Of a stretch of 64,000 bases of DNA, positions 35,996-44,648 are shown piece by piece. Below the pieces are notes generated by a model. It was not told the origin of the DNA. It saw only the letters and a program-made list of their open reading frames with translations, and made no database searches. The stretch's first letter is position 1. Each line of letters starts with the position of its first letter. Source of the stretch: Clostridiales bacterium (GTDB lineage: Bacteria; Bacillota; Clostridia; Saccharofermentanales; Saccharofermentanaceae). The DNA is taken from NCBI GenBank assembly GCA_017510605.1, contig JAFWMQ010000005.1:124001-188000 (forward strand), in the 5' to 3' direction. The position numbers and the translations under genes are program-made.

Positions 35996-36475
35996 ATGAG
36001 AAAAATAATTGCAGCATCTTTAACGGCGGTCATGCTTTTCGCTATGACGGCATGCAGTAAAGAACCCGAGCAGACAACGGAAGCTCCGACCGCTACGACG
36101 GCAGCGGCTACAGCTGCGACTGAGGCAGAGACCGAGGCAGCAGAAACTACCCTGGACGATGTGTATTATGCACCGCCTGCCTGGGAGGGTTATTGGAAAG
36201 CTACAGACAGCGATGAAAACTTCGAGATCTCCGGAGTTACAGACGATGGATTCAAAATGGTCTACTTCCATTATGAGGAAGGCACCATTGAGCAGTTCAA
36301 CTACGATATAGAGTTTGACAATCCCGAGAAAACTATCGCTTCCGAGATCGGCTCAGCCAACGATCACGGCGGCTGGGAATACACGTTCAACTTCCAGGGA
36401 GACACGATCCTGGTCCAGTTCAAGACCCAGGAACAGGTTTATACAAGAGCAGAAAAACCTGCTGAAGAAACTTAA
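35996..36475 (+). CDS. Hypothetical lipoprotein with Thr/Ala/Glu linker
   Basis: 159 aa from ATG at 35996; the longer open frame to 35804 runs through the promoter and into the flippase gene and is rejected. The lipobox is MTAC (Cys19). Residues 20-50 are a low-complexity Thr/Ala/Glu linker, then a small acidic beta-rich domain (WEGYWKATDSDENFEISG). The linker resembles those of the binding protein at 8177 and the lipoprotein at 49121, probably a lineage style of cell-wall-spanning linker. Function unknown. Confidence 0.82.
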   Translation: MRKIIAASLTAVMLFAMTACSKEPEQTTEAPTATTAAATAATEAETEAAETTLDDVYYAPPAWEGYWKATDSDENFEISGVTDDGFKMVYFHYEEGTIEQFNYDIEFDNPEKTIASEIGSANDHGGWEYTFNFQGDTILVQFKTQEQVYTRAEKPAEET

Positions 36476-36479
36476 GAAA

Positions 36480-36590
36480 TTTTAGGTTCATTTCAGGTTG
36501 GGGGGTCATAATAAGGCCACTGAAGCATACAATAAACTTCACAACAGACCCTCCCCTATTAAAAAGTCCGGCATTAGCAACCGGACTTTA
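36480..36590. repeat. GH94-flanking direct repeat, copy 1 (with terminator)
   Basis: It is homologous to 39353-39463 in the same orientation: shared blocks are TTTCARGT, GGGGGG, ATAATRARGCCA, AGCAWA and a terminal hairpin. The hairpin here, AAAGTCCGG (36563-36571) with CCGGACTTT (36581-36589), is a good bidirectional terminator. GGGGGGTC also pairs with GACCCTCCCC to close an outer stem, so the region could be a structured RNA. Confidence 0.6.
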
Positions 36591-36625
36591 ATTTTGTTTG
36601 AATATATTTCCCGATATTACCCGGT

Positions 36626-39298
36626 TCAGTCGAGATCCACCTCGATCACATCACCGATCTTATCCTTCGGGAGCACGTTGCTGCCTTCACTTATTAAGGC
36701 TCCGTCAACGGTGATCTTCTGAACAGAAGACGCATCAGCCACCTTTTTGTAGATTACCTTTACAGGTCTGCCATTGAACTCGAAGCTTACAGAAGCCTTG
36801 CCTTCAGTGTCGAACTGCGAAGGCAGGAGCTTGGGATCAAAGACCATGTCTCCGTAGGAACCTTTGATTCCGAACATCTCGGTCAGGACGGTGAGCATCA
36901 GCCAGCTTGCAGCGCCCGTGAGATAGTGGTAAACGCCGCGTCCCTTGGGATCGAAATACTCAGGGACGCCGGGATAGATCTTACTCTGTGCAAAATCCGT
37001 TGCGTGACCGTAAAGAGTACCCAGTACTTTCCAGCCTTCATCCTTGAAACCTCTCGAATAGAGAGCATTTCCGAACATAACTGTCATGTGGGAGAAGACC
37101 GCGCCGTTCTCTTTCTGGCCATATGAGAAGCCGAACATACGGCCCATATCCGTCTTGATCTCGTGGAAATCAGTATTGAGCTTGTAGCCGCCGATCGATG
37201 CATCATAGATGTATTTATCTGCGGATCTTACGATCTCGGCAACCTGGTCTTCAGATGCGATGCCTGACATTACCGTGAAAACCTGGCTTGTAAGCATCAT
37301 TGCGGGCTTGCCGTGCTTATCACCGTTCTTCTCGAGGGCGTTGCCGCTGTTATCGTAATAGCCGTTGAAACGTGAATACCCCTCGGTGTCCGTGAACCAT
37401 TCAGTCTCCCTGATGTGGGTTGTGATCCAGTCTGATTTCTTCTCGAGGTCATCGGCAAGAAGGTCGACCGCAAAACTCTTCTTAGAGCCTGAAAAACCGG
37501 TTTTAACATTGTTACAATACTGATTTAATACGGATTGGAGCTTATCTGCGTCATATACACCGAGAAGGCCTTCAAGCTCTGAAGCAGCCTCGATCGTGTC
37601 CTTTCCGAACGCCTTTTTGTATTCCCTGAGGATCGATGCAAGCTTTTTATAGTTGCCGGCATAAGCTGCGGTGAAGGCCACGCTCTCGCCCTTATCCTTG
37701 CCCATGTCCAAAGCGTCATTCCAGTCTGCGCCCCGGAGCTTCATGTGGCCGTGACCGCCGACATCGAAGAATGCCGCAAAGTTCTGCAGAAGAAGATGCT
37801 CGATCACAGTGCCTTCGGAGCTGCTGCCGCTCAGATCAGTGTCCTTATCGAGCAGTTCCTCGCCGCGCATGACCTGACGGTCGATAAAGTAGGGCGCGGT
37901 CTCATCAAGGATCTTCAGATCGCCTGTCTGATTGATGTAGAGGTCCATGGTCATGAAGGGCCACATCGCGTGATCCATCCAGACTCTCGTGATGCCGTTG
38001 CGGTCAGCGATGAATTCGCCGCTTCCGCTTCCGATTATCGTTGCATTAGTTCCGTCTGTCCTGACACCTCCGAAATTATCGACGAGCATGCCCCTGACGT
38101 CCGAAGGATCCATGATTATAAGCGCAAGGCAGTCCTGCCAGAGATCTCTCCATCCGCGGCCGCCCTTGCCGTAATCGTGGTGAGGCAGGAATGAACAGCC
38201 GTAGATCCTCCTGAGCATGGGCTGCACGCCGACCCAGTACATCCAGTTGTCGAATGCCTTATCACCGGTGTGGAAACTTACGTTGTTCTTTCTGTCCCAG
38301 TATTCTTTGTTCTTTGCAAGCTCGATATCGAATTTCTCAGAAGTGAGGTACTTAACGGCGACCTTCTCAAGTGCTGAGGAGGTTGTGTGGATTTCTTCCT
38401 CTGTGTCAGAGGGTTTGTCCAGATCATCGATTGCAAGTGCGAAACAATAATCGCAGGATTCTCCCGGAGCCAATGTCTTATTAAAGAACATTGCTGCACC
38501 CATTGCTTCAAAACCGTCTGCTCTGTCACCGGGATGATATGCATCAATTTGAGGTACCGGGAATCCCGGGTTGTCAAATGCACCGCCCTCACCGATAAAA
38601 TCTTCGGCTACAGGGCAGAAGACAGCAGGCTTTTTACCATCTCCTTCAGCAGCGAAAAAACCGTAAATGACTTTGTTTCTTCTGTGTCCGCGCTCATCGA
38701 ACGTGAGAGTAGGATTATTCGTAACACCGTACTCCGTAACTGTCATTCTGTTGAGCATCGAGGTGACGTTTCTGTGGTCCCTGATGTTGTCTGCAGAACG
38801 TCCGTAAATCGGCGTTGCCGCCGTGGGTGTGAAAGTGATAGGAGATGATCCCGTGTTGGTGATCTTAACTTTTGTGAGCTCAATCCTGTCTGTTGTCTCA
38901 ACGGGCACGAATGTAGTGACTTCAGTCTTAATATCCGTGCCTGAAATCTCACGCTCGACCTTCTGCCAGAGAAGGCCGCCGTATAGGGTTACTTTGTCTT
39001 TTTCTGAAGTGAACTTTCTCGCATTGGCAGAAGCCGAAGCGCCCATAGCCGATACGAGCGTACCGTCTTCCAGATAAAGCCAGAAGTTCCTGGTTGAACG
39101 GTTGTTGTGAAGGTTGTCAGATGACACAGGTTCTAAAATGAATGTGTTCTGAGAGGTCTTGAGATCTCCGCCAAATTCGGGCGTCAGAGATCCCATCATG
39201 CCGCTGGAAGCTCCGTCAGGGAAATACAGATAACTGTAAAGATCCGGGTCCTCAAGCTTAAAAGTGCCTTTGTCATCAACGAATTCGTAACCTTTCAT
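36626..39298 (-). CDS. GH94-family glycoside phosphorylase
   Basis: 890 aa. The domain order is the GH94 plan: an N-terminal beta-sandwich (1-300), a helical linker, an (alpha/alpha)6 barrel (about 340-780) and a C-terminal jelly-roll. The catalytic acid is D528 in GADWNDALDMG; nearby are GRGWRDLWQDCLAL and the phosphate-site-like HMTVMFGNALY. GH94 enzymes phosphorolyse beta-glucosides (cellobiose, laminaribiose, chitobiose) to sugar-1-phosphate. At 890 aa it is longer than cellobiose phosphorylase (about 810), nearer to laminaribiose phosphorylase. Exact specificity unknown. It has no sugar transporter beside it. Confidence 0.9.
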   Translation of the reverse strand: MKGYEFVDDKGTFKLEDPDLYSYLYFPDGASSGMMGSLTPEFGGDLKTSQNTFILEPVSSDNLHNNRSTRNFWLYLEDGTLVSAMGASASANARKFTSEKDKVTLYGGLLWQKVEREISGTDIKTEVTTFVPVETTDRIELTKVKITNTGSSPITFTPTAATPIYGRSADNIRDHRNVTSMLNRMTVTEYGVTNNPTLTFDERGHRRNKVIYGFFAAEGDGKKPAVFCPVAEDFIGEGGAFDNPGFPVPQIDAYHPGDRADGFEAMGAAMFFNKTLAPGESCDYCFALAIDDLDKPSDTEEEIHTTSSALEKVAVKYLTSEKFDIELAKNKEYWDRKNNVSFHTGDKAFDNWMYWVGVQPMLRRIYGCSFLPHHDYGKGGRGWRDLWQDCLALIIMDPSDVRGMLVDNFGGVRTDGTNATIIGSGSGEFIADRNGITRVWMDHAMWPFMTMDLYINQTGDLKILDETAPYFIDRQVMRGEELLDKDTDLSGSSSEGTVIEHLLLQNFAAFFDVGGHGHMKLRGADWNDALDMGKDKGESVAFTAAYAGNYKKLASILREYKKAFGKDTIEAASELEGLLGVYDADKLQSVLNQYCNNVKTGFSGSKKSFAVDLLADDLEKKSDWITTHIRETEWFTDTEGYSRFNGYYDNSGNALEKNGDKHGKPAMMLTSQVFTVMSGIASEDQVAEIVRSADKYIYDASIGGYKLNTDFHEIKTDMGRMFGFSYGQKENGAVFSHMTVMFGNALYSRGFKDEGWKVLGTLYGHATDFAQSKIYPGVPEYFDPKGRGVYHYLTGAASWLMLTVLTEMFGIKGSYGDMVFDPKLLPSQFDTEGKASVSFEFNGRPVKVIYKKVADASSVQKITVDGALISEGSNVLPKDKIGDVIEVDLD

Positions 39299-39352
39299 GG
39301 GCAGATCTCCTTAAGAATTATCACTTTAAATATTATAGAAAAAACTTTGATC

Positions 39353-39467
39353 AATTTTAAGTAGATTTCAAGTGGGGGGATGATAATGAAGCCATCATAG
39401 CAAAAGCAAAATGTTTCTCATAATAAGCCCCTCGAATAGGTTCGGAGTAAAGCATCCGGACCTTTTC
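39353..39467. repeat. GH94-flanking direct repeat, copy 2 (with terminator)
   Basis: The partner of 36480-36590. It ends in AGGTTCGGA (39438-39446) pairing with TCCGGACCT (39455-39463), followed by TTTTCTTT on the plus strand. It lies between the GH94 start and the YdcF-like gene. Confidence 0.6.
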
Positions 39468-39494
39468 TTTATGCAAATGAAGTTGATAATCTTG

Positions 39495-39500
39495 TATAAT
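39495..39500 (+). promoter_or_regulatory. -10 box of a probable leaderless mRNA (YdcF-like gene)
   Basis: TATAAT, six T residues, then ATG at 39507. There is no ribosome site and no clear -35. Confidence 0.55.
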
Positions 39501-39506
39501 TTTTTT

Positions 39507-41000
39507 ATGAAAAAACTGTTCCTCAAATTGAGATATCTTCTGCTGGCGATCGTCATGGTGATCGCCTGCTATATATATGTCCTTTTTGTTGGGGATGAGT
39601 ACACCTGTATTATCGATACCGGTTTTGCATATTCTAACAGTATAGAGCCGGTTGTTAGTGTTGACGATGAGGGCTTGGATATACTTGAAGTCACATACTC
39701 GCGGTTTGAAGGCAGCACCGCTTATGTTGGTGTCAGGTCGCGCAATCCGGGCCGCGCATATATATCAGTTAAGTCGGGTGAAGAAAGCGCATCAATTTCA
39801 GTTCTGTATGTTCATAAGAATGGCATAGTTACTTACGATGATTATTTCGGCGACTTCAACGGAAGCTTTATTGTCAGGGTCGGTCTCGCTATCTATATGG
39901 CTGTCATTCTTGCAGACCTCATCATCATGTACAGAAGGGGCCTGCGTAAAAATCTGTACCTTTCGCGCAATATCCTTACATGCGGTCTGATCATCTTTAT
40001 GGCCGGGAGCTTTCTCATGCATCTTATAAACCTGCTGTCGGTTCAAAGGATGGGTCTTTATGAAATACTCGGAAGTTTTATGTATTTCATGAAGGCCTTT
40101 GCCCTATATTCCATGCCGCTGTCAGTGATGATGGCAGTTCTTGCAACGGTAAGTAATTTAAGACTTCTGAAGTATGAGGGACGCACATGGCGCAACATGC
40201 TCGCCATTTTCCTTAGCATTCTGTTATGCATCGCCGCGGTCACACCTCTTACAGTCTCATATCTTCTTCAGCAGGCAACCTGGATAGACGTCAACAACTG
40301 GACCGGCCCCGGACGTTTCATCGGAATGTTTATCGAAAACACCGCCGGCTTAATTGTTGTCTATTTCGAGTGCATCCTTACAGGAACCATCATTCTCAGC
40401 GTCAAGGCAGCGCGCCATATTCCGGATTTTGATAAGGATTACATCATTATCAACGGATGTCAGATCCGGAAAGACGGAACCATTACCAGTCTTCTCAAAT
40501 CGAGAGCCGACCGCGCGATCGAATTTGCCGGGATGCAGAAAAAGGCGACCGGCAAGGACATCATCTTTATTCCTTCAGGCGGCAAGGGAAAAAACGAGGG
40601 CACCAGCGAAGCCGAAGCTATCAGCAATTATCTTAAAAGCCGCGGCATTCCGGAGTCTTCGATCATCCTTGAAGACCAGTCGACAAACACGTATGAGAAT
40701 TTCCGCAATTCGATAAAGATCATTAAAGAAATGACTGACAAGACAGCCCCCAAGATTGCCTTTGCAACAACTAACTACCACGTCTTCCGCGCAGGCTTAT
40801 TCGCCGCCAGACTTCATATAAAAGCTGAAGGCATAGGCAGCAAGACCAAGAGTTATTTCTGGGTAAATGCATTCATCAGGGAGTTCATCGCCACAGTCTA
40901 CTACAAGCTCCGGACACACATTCTCGTCCTGGCGGTCCTCATGATGATCAATGTTACTGTGACGCTGATGACGTATATATCGAATGTAGTGCTGTCGTGA
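39507..41000 (+). CDS. YdcF/SanA-like (DUF218) membrane protein
   Basis: 497 aa. TM1 is at residues 7-25, an extracellular beta domain covers about 30-115, and five or so helices follow. A C-terminal YdcF/ElyC-type domain is seen as DYIIINGCQIRKDGTITSLLKSRADRAIEF, IPSGGKGKNEGTSEAEAISNYLKSRGIPESSIILEDQSTNTYENFRNS and FATTNYHVFRAGLFAA. These domains are linked to envelope polymer metabolism. The in-frame upstream Met codons (39411, 39471) have no ribosome site; ATG at 39507 follows a -10 box at leaderless distance. Confidence 0.85.
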   Translation: MKKLFLKLRYLLLAIVMVIACYIYVLFVGDEYTCIIDTGFAYSNSIEPVVSVDDEGLDILEVTYSRFEGSTAYVGVRSRNPGRAYISVKSGEESASISVLYVHKNGIVTYDDYFGDFNGSFIVRVGLAIYMAVILADLIIMYRRGLRKNLYLSRNILTCGLIIFMAGSFLMHLINLLSVQRMGLYEILGSFMYFMKAFALYSMPLSVMMAVLATVSNLRLLKYEGRTWRNMLAIFLSILLCIAAVTPLTVSYLLQQATWIDVNNWTGPGRFIGMFIENTAGLIVVYFECILTGTIILSVKAARHIPDFDKDYIIINGCQIRKDGTITSLLKSRADRAIEFAGMQKKATGKDIIFIPSGGKGKNEGTSEAEAISNYLKSRGIPESSIILEDQSTNTYENFRNSIKIIKEMTDKTAPKIAFATTNYHVFRAGLFAARLHIKAEGIGSKTKSYFWVNAFIREFIATVYYKLRTHILVLAVLMMINVTVTLMTYISNVVLS

Positions 41001-41038
41001 AGCCGGGCATTAATCAAGATTTTGAATCACAACAGGTT

Positions 41039-41144
41039 TTCAGGTAATACTTCAGGCTAATACCTGAACTTTTGCCTGTATAGTTGAGCGGATTCGAAAA
41101 AGTTCAGGTAGTACTTCAGGCTAATACCTGAACTCTTACCTGAA
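41039..41144. repeat. Two-unit palindromic repeat, 64-bp period
   Basis: TTCAGGTA...TACCTGAA (41039-41068) recurs at 41103-41132 with one change in 32 nt; a further half-site ACCTGAA follows at 41138. Each unit is a hairpin with TTCAGGCTAA in its loop. It lies upstream of the second PD-(D/E)XK-like gene. Confidence 0.7.
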
Positions 41145-41209
41145 ACATCTAGTTTATTCCTGACAAAACAGGACAGAACACCCACTGATATTCTGGCATG
41201 ATTTGAAAA

Positions 41210-41251
41210 TTTACCCCCCAAAATTGAGACTTTACCCCCCTGTAATGAGAC
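41210..41251. repeat. Two 21-bp tandem repeats, possible IS-end remnant
   Basis: TTTACCCCCC-N5-TGAGAC occurs twice head to tail (41210-41230 and 41231-41251). Tandem ~20-bp repeats near an end are typical of IS21-type transposase-binding sites, but no transposase or terminal CA dinucleotide could be assigned, so this is only suggestive. The rest of 41001-41308 shows nothing more. Confidence 0.4.
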
Positions 41252-41308
41252 TGGAAAACTTAATAAAATAGATGTGGAATATGTCAACATTTCGAAAGGG
41301 GAAGGAAT

Positions 41309-42112
41309 ATGAATAAAATTATTTTTCCTATGAAGGTTCATGCGGTCAAGCTTGAATACAGAAGACTCAAGTTGGAGAAAATGCCGCACGGACATTATAT
41401 TTCAAGAAAAGACAAAACTATTGTGGTAATAACTTATGATCCTGAAAATGCTAAGTACAATTCAAGGCATCCCAGGACGCTCTACGTTACATCAAAGCTT
41501 GGAAAGATCTACTCGGAAAAGATAAACAACTATCTGAGGCTGAAACAAGAATACGATGCATTGCTTTCTGACTGGAATTCACGATACAGATTTGCTCCGC
41601 CGAGAATAGAGTTTCCCATTAGACAGTATTATGATCCCCATCTGATGAACAACGATTTTTACAACAAAGAACCTGAACGTTGCGGCAAGTATATTTCCGA
41701 TAATCCGACTGTCAGTGAGCACGGAGAACTTAAGTCAAAAAATGAGCTGATGGGTGCAGATCTGCTGAAGGAGATGGGCATACCGTTTAAATATGAAACA
41801 TCAGTCTATTTTGAAGAAACGGGGGAAACCATCAATCCTGATTATCTGGTTAATTTCTTTGAGATAGACAGATGTGCTTATCTTGAGGTCCTGGGGATGA
41901 ACGATAAAACTGATTACTCGGTAAAAACGGCGGTAAAGATAAACAGTTTCTCGAAGGATAGGTTCAGACCCGGCAGGGAAGTGATCTATGTGCTTCTTTA
42001 CGATAAAGCGAACTTTGACAAGGATTATTTTGTAAGCCAGGTATTATCTGCATTTAATGACATGATCCCTGACAGTGCACTAATTTGGGATGCTGAGTCA
42101 GAAGCCGTTTAA
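41309..42112 (+). CDS. PD-(D/E)XK-like hypothetical protein (paralogue of 941-1732)
   Basis: 267 aa. A basic N-terminal half (residues 1-110) precedes a nuclease-like core: LKSKNELMGADLLKEMGIPFKYE, TINPDYLVNF and YLEVLGMNDKTDYS. The Pro-Asp of the second motif is present here, unlike the paralogue (SD). The position of the third-motif Lys is Leu, so catalysis would need a migrated residue. AAAGGGGAAGG precedes the ATG. It stands alone, with repeats on its 5' side. Function unknown. Confidence 0.75.
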   Translation: MNKIIFPMKVHAVKLEYRRLKLEKMPHGHYISRKDKTIVVITYDPENAKYNSRHPRTLYVTSKLGKIYSEKINNYLRLKQEYDALLSDWNSRYRFAPPRIEFPIRQYYDPHLMNNDFYNKEPERCGKYISDNPTVSEHGELKSKNELMGADLLKEMGIPFKYETSVYFEETGETINPDYLVNFFEIDRCAYLEVLGMNDKTDYSVKTAVKINSFSKDRFRPGREVIYVLLYDKANFDKDYFVSQVLSAFNDMIPDSALIWDAESEAV

Positions 42113-42124
42113 TACAGAAGCAAT

Positions 42125-42877
42125 TTAGCCGTTTAACGCATCGCTCAATGAACAGGGCACGCCTCGCGGCCCTCTGATCGCATAGATGCCGTACTCGTCG
42201 CCAAGCACGGAGAAAGTAAACTTATTACGGTCGTAACGCTTCAGCAGTTCGATCTTCATGAGGGCGGTAATGGTCAGGTTTTTATCCTGATAATCGTACG
42301 GAATATCTGTTTCCAAAACCCTGCATTTATAGAGGATCGCGGATACGGGTGCTGCGACATACATATATACGATATCGCCATTGATTATGCCGGCACCCTG
42401 CTTCCAGGTGATTATGTCATTCCCGGCAAATGCGCCCTCGACATCGTAGAATTTCGGGTTTGCAGGAATGATCCATTCTTTAGGTTCGCGGACGGACTTT
42501 TTGCGGCGCTTGGAAGAAGTGGCGTTGTAGCTGATATCTGTCAGTGCGCAGACACGGTCCTCAGGAACAGTACCGTCCAGCAAAACGGTTATCCAATTCT
42601 GCTTGTTCATGTGATATGCGGGCATGATCCCGTCTTCATGTACGACAGTGTCATGAAGGATGACATCGTCGATCTTAAGGTTTATAACTGACACGTAGCT
42701 TTTGCCGGACAGGCCTAACTTATCGCGGCCGACATCCATGATCAGCGCGAACCATTTTTTGTTGTCTTTGTGGCGGTATACGGCATGCTCATTATACCGT
42801 GGCCAGGGGAACTCCGGTGCTACACCGTATTGATCCTTAATGTAATCGTTTATTTTCCTGCGCATACTGCAGAGCAT
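42125..42877 (-). CDS. MmcQ/YjbR domain fused to an EVE/PUA-like domain
   Basis: 250 aa. Residues 1-125 match MmcQ/YjbR (YGVAPEFPWPRYNEHAVYRHKDNKKWFALIMDV, GIMPAYHMNKQNWITVLLDGTVP). Residues 135-250 look like an EVE/PUA-type fold (KEWIIPANPKFYDVEGAFAGNDIITWKQGAGIINGDIVYMYVAAP). EVE-type domains bind modified bases, so a nucleic-acid role is plausible. The ATG overlaps the TAA of the zinc-ribbon gene (TAATG). The EVE-like call is from pattern only. Confidence 0.75.
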   Translation of the reverse strand: MLCSMRRKINDYIKDQYGVAPEFPWPRYNEHAVYRHKDNKKWFALIMDVGRDKLGLSGKSYVSVINLKIDDVILHDTVVHEDGIMPAYHMNKQNWITVLLDGTVPEDRVCALTDISYNATSSKRRKKSVREPKEWIIPANPKFYDVEGAFAGNDIITWKQGAGIINGDIVYMYVAAPVSAILYKCRVLETDIPYDYQDKNLTITALMKIELLKRYDRNKFTFSVLGDEYGIYAIRGPRGVPCSLSDALNG

Positions 42878-43569
42878 TATGTATTCTCTTTGGGAAGATA
42901 ATTAATTGCTTCAGAGAAATTCTCTGCTTTGCCGGTCAATATTATTGCCTTAACGCGCTCCATGTAACGGGCGGTTCTGAACTGAAGGGGAACCAGATCG
43001 TTATACTTTTCAAGCTGGGTCTTTTTGGCGGAATAAAGATTCTGAAGGCTGTTTGTTTTTTCCTGAATTTCCTTTTGTCTTTTTCGCTTATACTGCATCT
43101 CGTTCTCGACCTGGTAATTCAAGGAATCTCTTTTACTTGTCGCGGTTTTTCCGCCGACAATCAATAATACGACGGCAGTGATCAATCCGATGATAGAAAA
43201 CGTATAAAGAAAGCCGGCTGCCTGTGAAGCGAGTGTGAGTATATACCCCAATAAATATAATGCATTAATACTTACTACAGAAGCGACCAGATATGGCCAG
43301 AAGAACTTGAAAGCAGCGTGATGCTTTGCCGGAGGGATAGGCTTAGAAAGTGTTGTTTTATTTTCGTTGATCTCTTTTTGCATCTTCTCGAGATCGCCGT
43401 ACTCTTTTTTGAGTTTATCGGCTAATTCGATACTCTCTTCTTTTGTCATTGACGGCACAACAGGTGATTCAGAAGTTTCCTCTGTTATTTTCTCGATCTT
43501 ATTGCCGCACTTAGCGCAAAAGACATCATCATCCTTCAGTTCCAGACCACATTTACGGCAAAACGGCAT
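42877..43569 (-). CDS. Zinc-ribbon membrane protein
   Basis: 230 aa. The N-terminal zinc ribbon is CRKCGLELKDDDVFCAKCG (residues 4-22). It is followed by a Lys/Glu-rich helix, two membrane segments (about 88-112 and 118-138), and a long basic coiled coil. GGAGGATAATTGT precedes the ATG. It is translationally coupled to the MmcQ/YjbR-type gene. Function unknown. Confidence 0.8.
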   Translation of the reverse strand: MPFCRKCGLELKDDDVFCAKCGNKIEKITEETSESPVVPSMTKEESIELADKLKKEYGDLEKMQKEINENKTTLSKPIPPAKHHAAFKFFWPYLVASVVSINALYLLGYILTLASQAAGFLYTFSIIGLITAVVLLIVGGKTATSKRDSLNYQVENEMQYKRKRQKEIQEKTNSLQNLYSAKKTQLEKYNDLVPLQFRTARYMERVKAIILTGKAENFSEAINYLPKENT

Positions 43570-43631
43570 ACAATTATCCTCCGTTAAAATAATGAGGAGA
43601 TTATATCATATAAAGGCCATAGGTATTTTCT

Positions 43632-44648
43632 TCAGCTGACAACTTTATTCTTGCCGGTTTTCTTGCCGGTATATAGATTGTCGTCGGCAGCCTTTACCCA
43701 CCCGTCAACCGAGGTTCCGGATGTGAAGGCGGCAATGCCGAGTGTTATGGTAACTTTTATATGGTCTTCCGCGAAAATAAAGTCTTCGGATTCGATCCTT
43801 TTTCGAAGTGTCTCGACAAGACCAAGAAAAACATCGTGGTCCTTGCCGGAAGATAAGATGAGAAATTCCTCGCCGCCCCAGCGTGAGATCCTGCATTCGG
43901 AACAGACTTCCCGCATGATGCGTGAGACATTAATAAGCACATAGTCGCCGGCATTGTGACCGTATCGGTCATTGATCTTCTTAAAGTCATCGATGTCGAT
44001 CATGGCGACAAAAAGCGGCTTGTCTTCTTTCGCCGAAGATTCGAGTTCGGTCATCATGAAATGGCGGTTATAAAGCCCGGTGAGGCGGTCGGTGTGGGCG
44101 GCATCAGTGAGTTTCTTTTCGTAGTCTCCGATGAGGCTCAGCATGAGTCTTGAATAGTAGATCAGGAATGCGAGGACGATGACTGAATTGAAGGCCCAGA
44201 AAGAGCCGGCCAGTGCGTTATCGACCATATATAACGGACCGGCAAATGCAGTATATCCGGTTGACAGAAGATAACAAATTGCGATAATGCCGCTGACGAC
44301 AAATGCATTTACACGCGTCTTGCCAAGCTTATCCGCCATATATTCCGTGTAGAAGATTATCGGGATCATCGAGAAACAATAAAGGTGGAATCCGATCTTA
44401 TATCCCAGGCAGAAAGTGCATAAGCACATATAAAATGTAATCCAGAAATAAACGAGTCTTACGTAGATATCAAGGCGGTCTTTTGCTATAAGGACATAGC
44501 CGATAATGTAGACCATTAACGTCGGAATGCTGAACCAGATAAGGATCGTGGCATTACACAGACAGAAGAACCCCGCGAGCGCTATAACGAGAAACAGGAT
44601 GACCGTGTTGATTATGTATGTGAATCTTTTTATCCGCGCGAGATCCAA
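43632..44648 (-). CDS. Membrane diguanylate cyclase
   Basis: 338 aa. About six membrane helices in residues 1-170 are followed by one GGDEF domain (DRLTGLYNRHFMMTEL, DIDDFKKINDRYGHNAGDYVL, RWGGEEFLIL). The active-site GGEEF is intact, so it should make c-di-GMP, opposing the EAL protein at 30230. It starts at TTG, eight nucleotides after AGGAGG. Confidence 0.92.
   Translation of the reverse strand: MDLARIKRFTYIINTVILFLVIALAGFFCLCNATILIWFSIPTLMVYIIGYVLIAKDRLDIYVRLVYFWITFYMCLCTFCLGYKIGFHLYCFSMIPIIFYTEYMADKLGKTRVNAFVVSGIIAICYLLSTGYTAFAGPLYMVDNALAGSFWAFNSVIVLAFLIYYSRLMLSLIGDYEKKLTDAAHTDRLTGLYNRHFMMTELESSAKEDKPLFVAMIDIDDFKKINDRYGHNAGDYVLINVSRIMREVCSECRISRWGGEEFLILSSGKDHDVFLGLVETLRKRIESEDFIFAEDHIKVTITLGIAAFTSGTSVDGWVKAADDNLYTGKKTGKNKVVS

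Noticed and set aside
36480-36590. A known riboswitch class for the GGGGGG-closed repeats near GH94
   Set aside because: I compared the conserved blocks with the consensus cores of c-di-GMP, preQ1, fluoride and guanidine riboswitches as I remember them and saw no match; it is left as an unassigned repeat.
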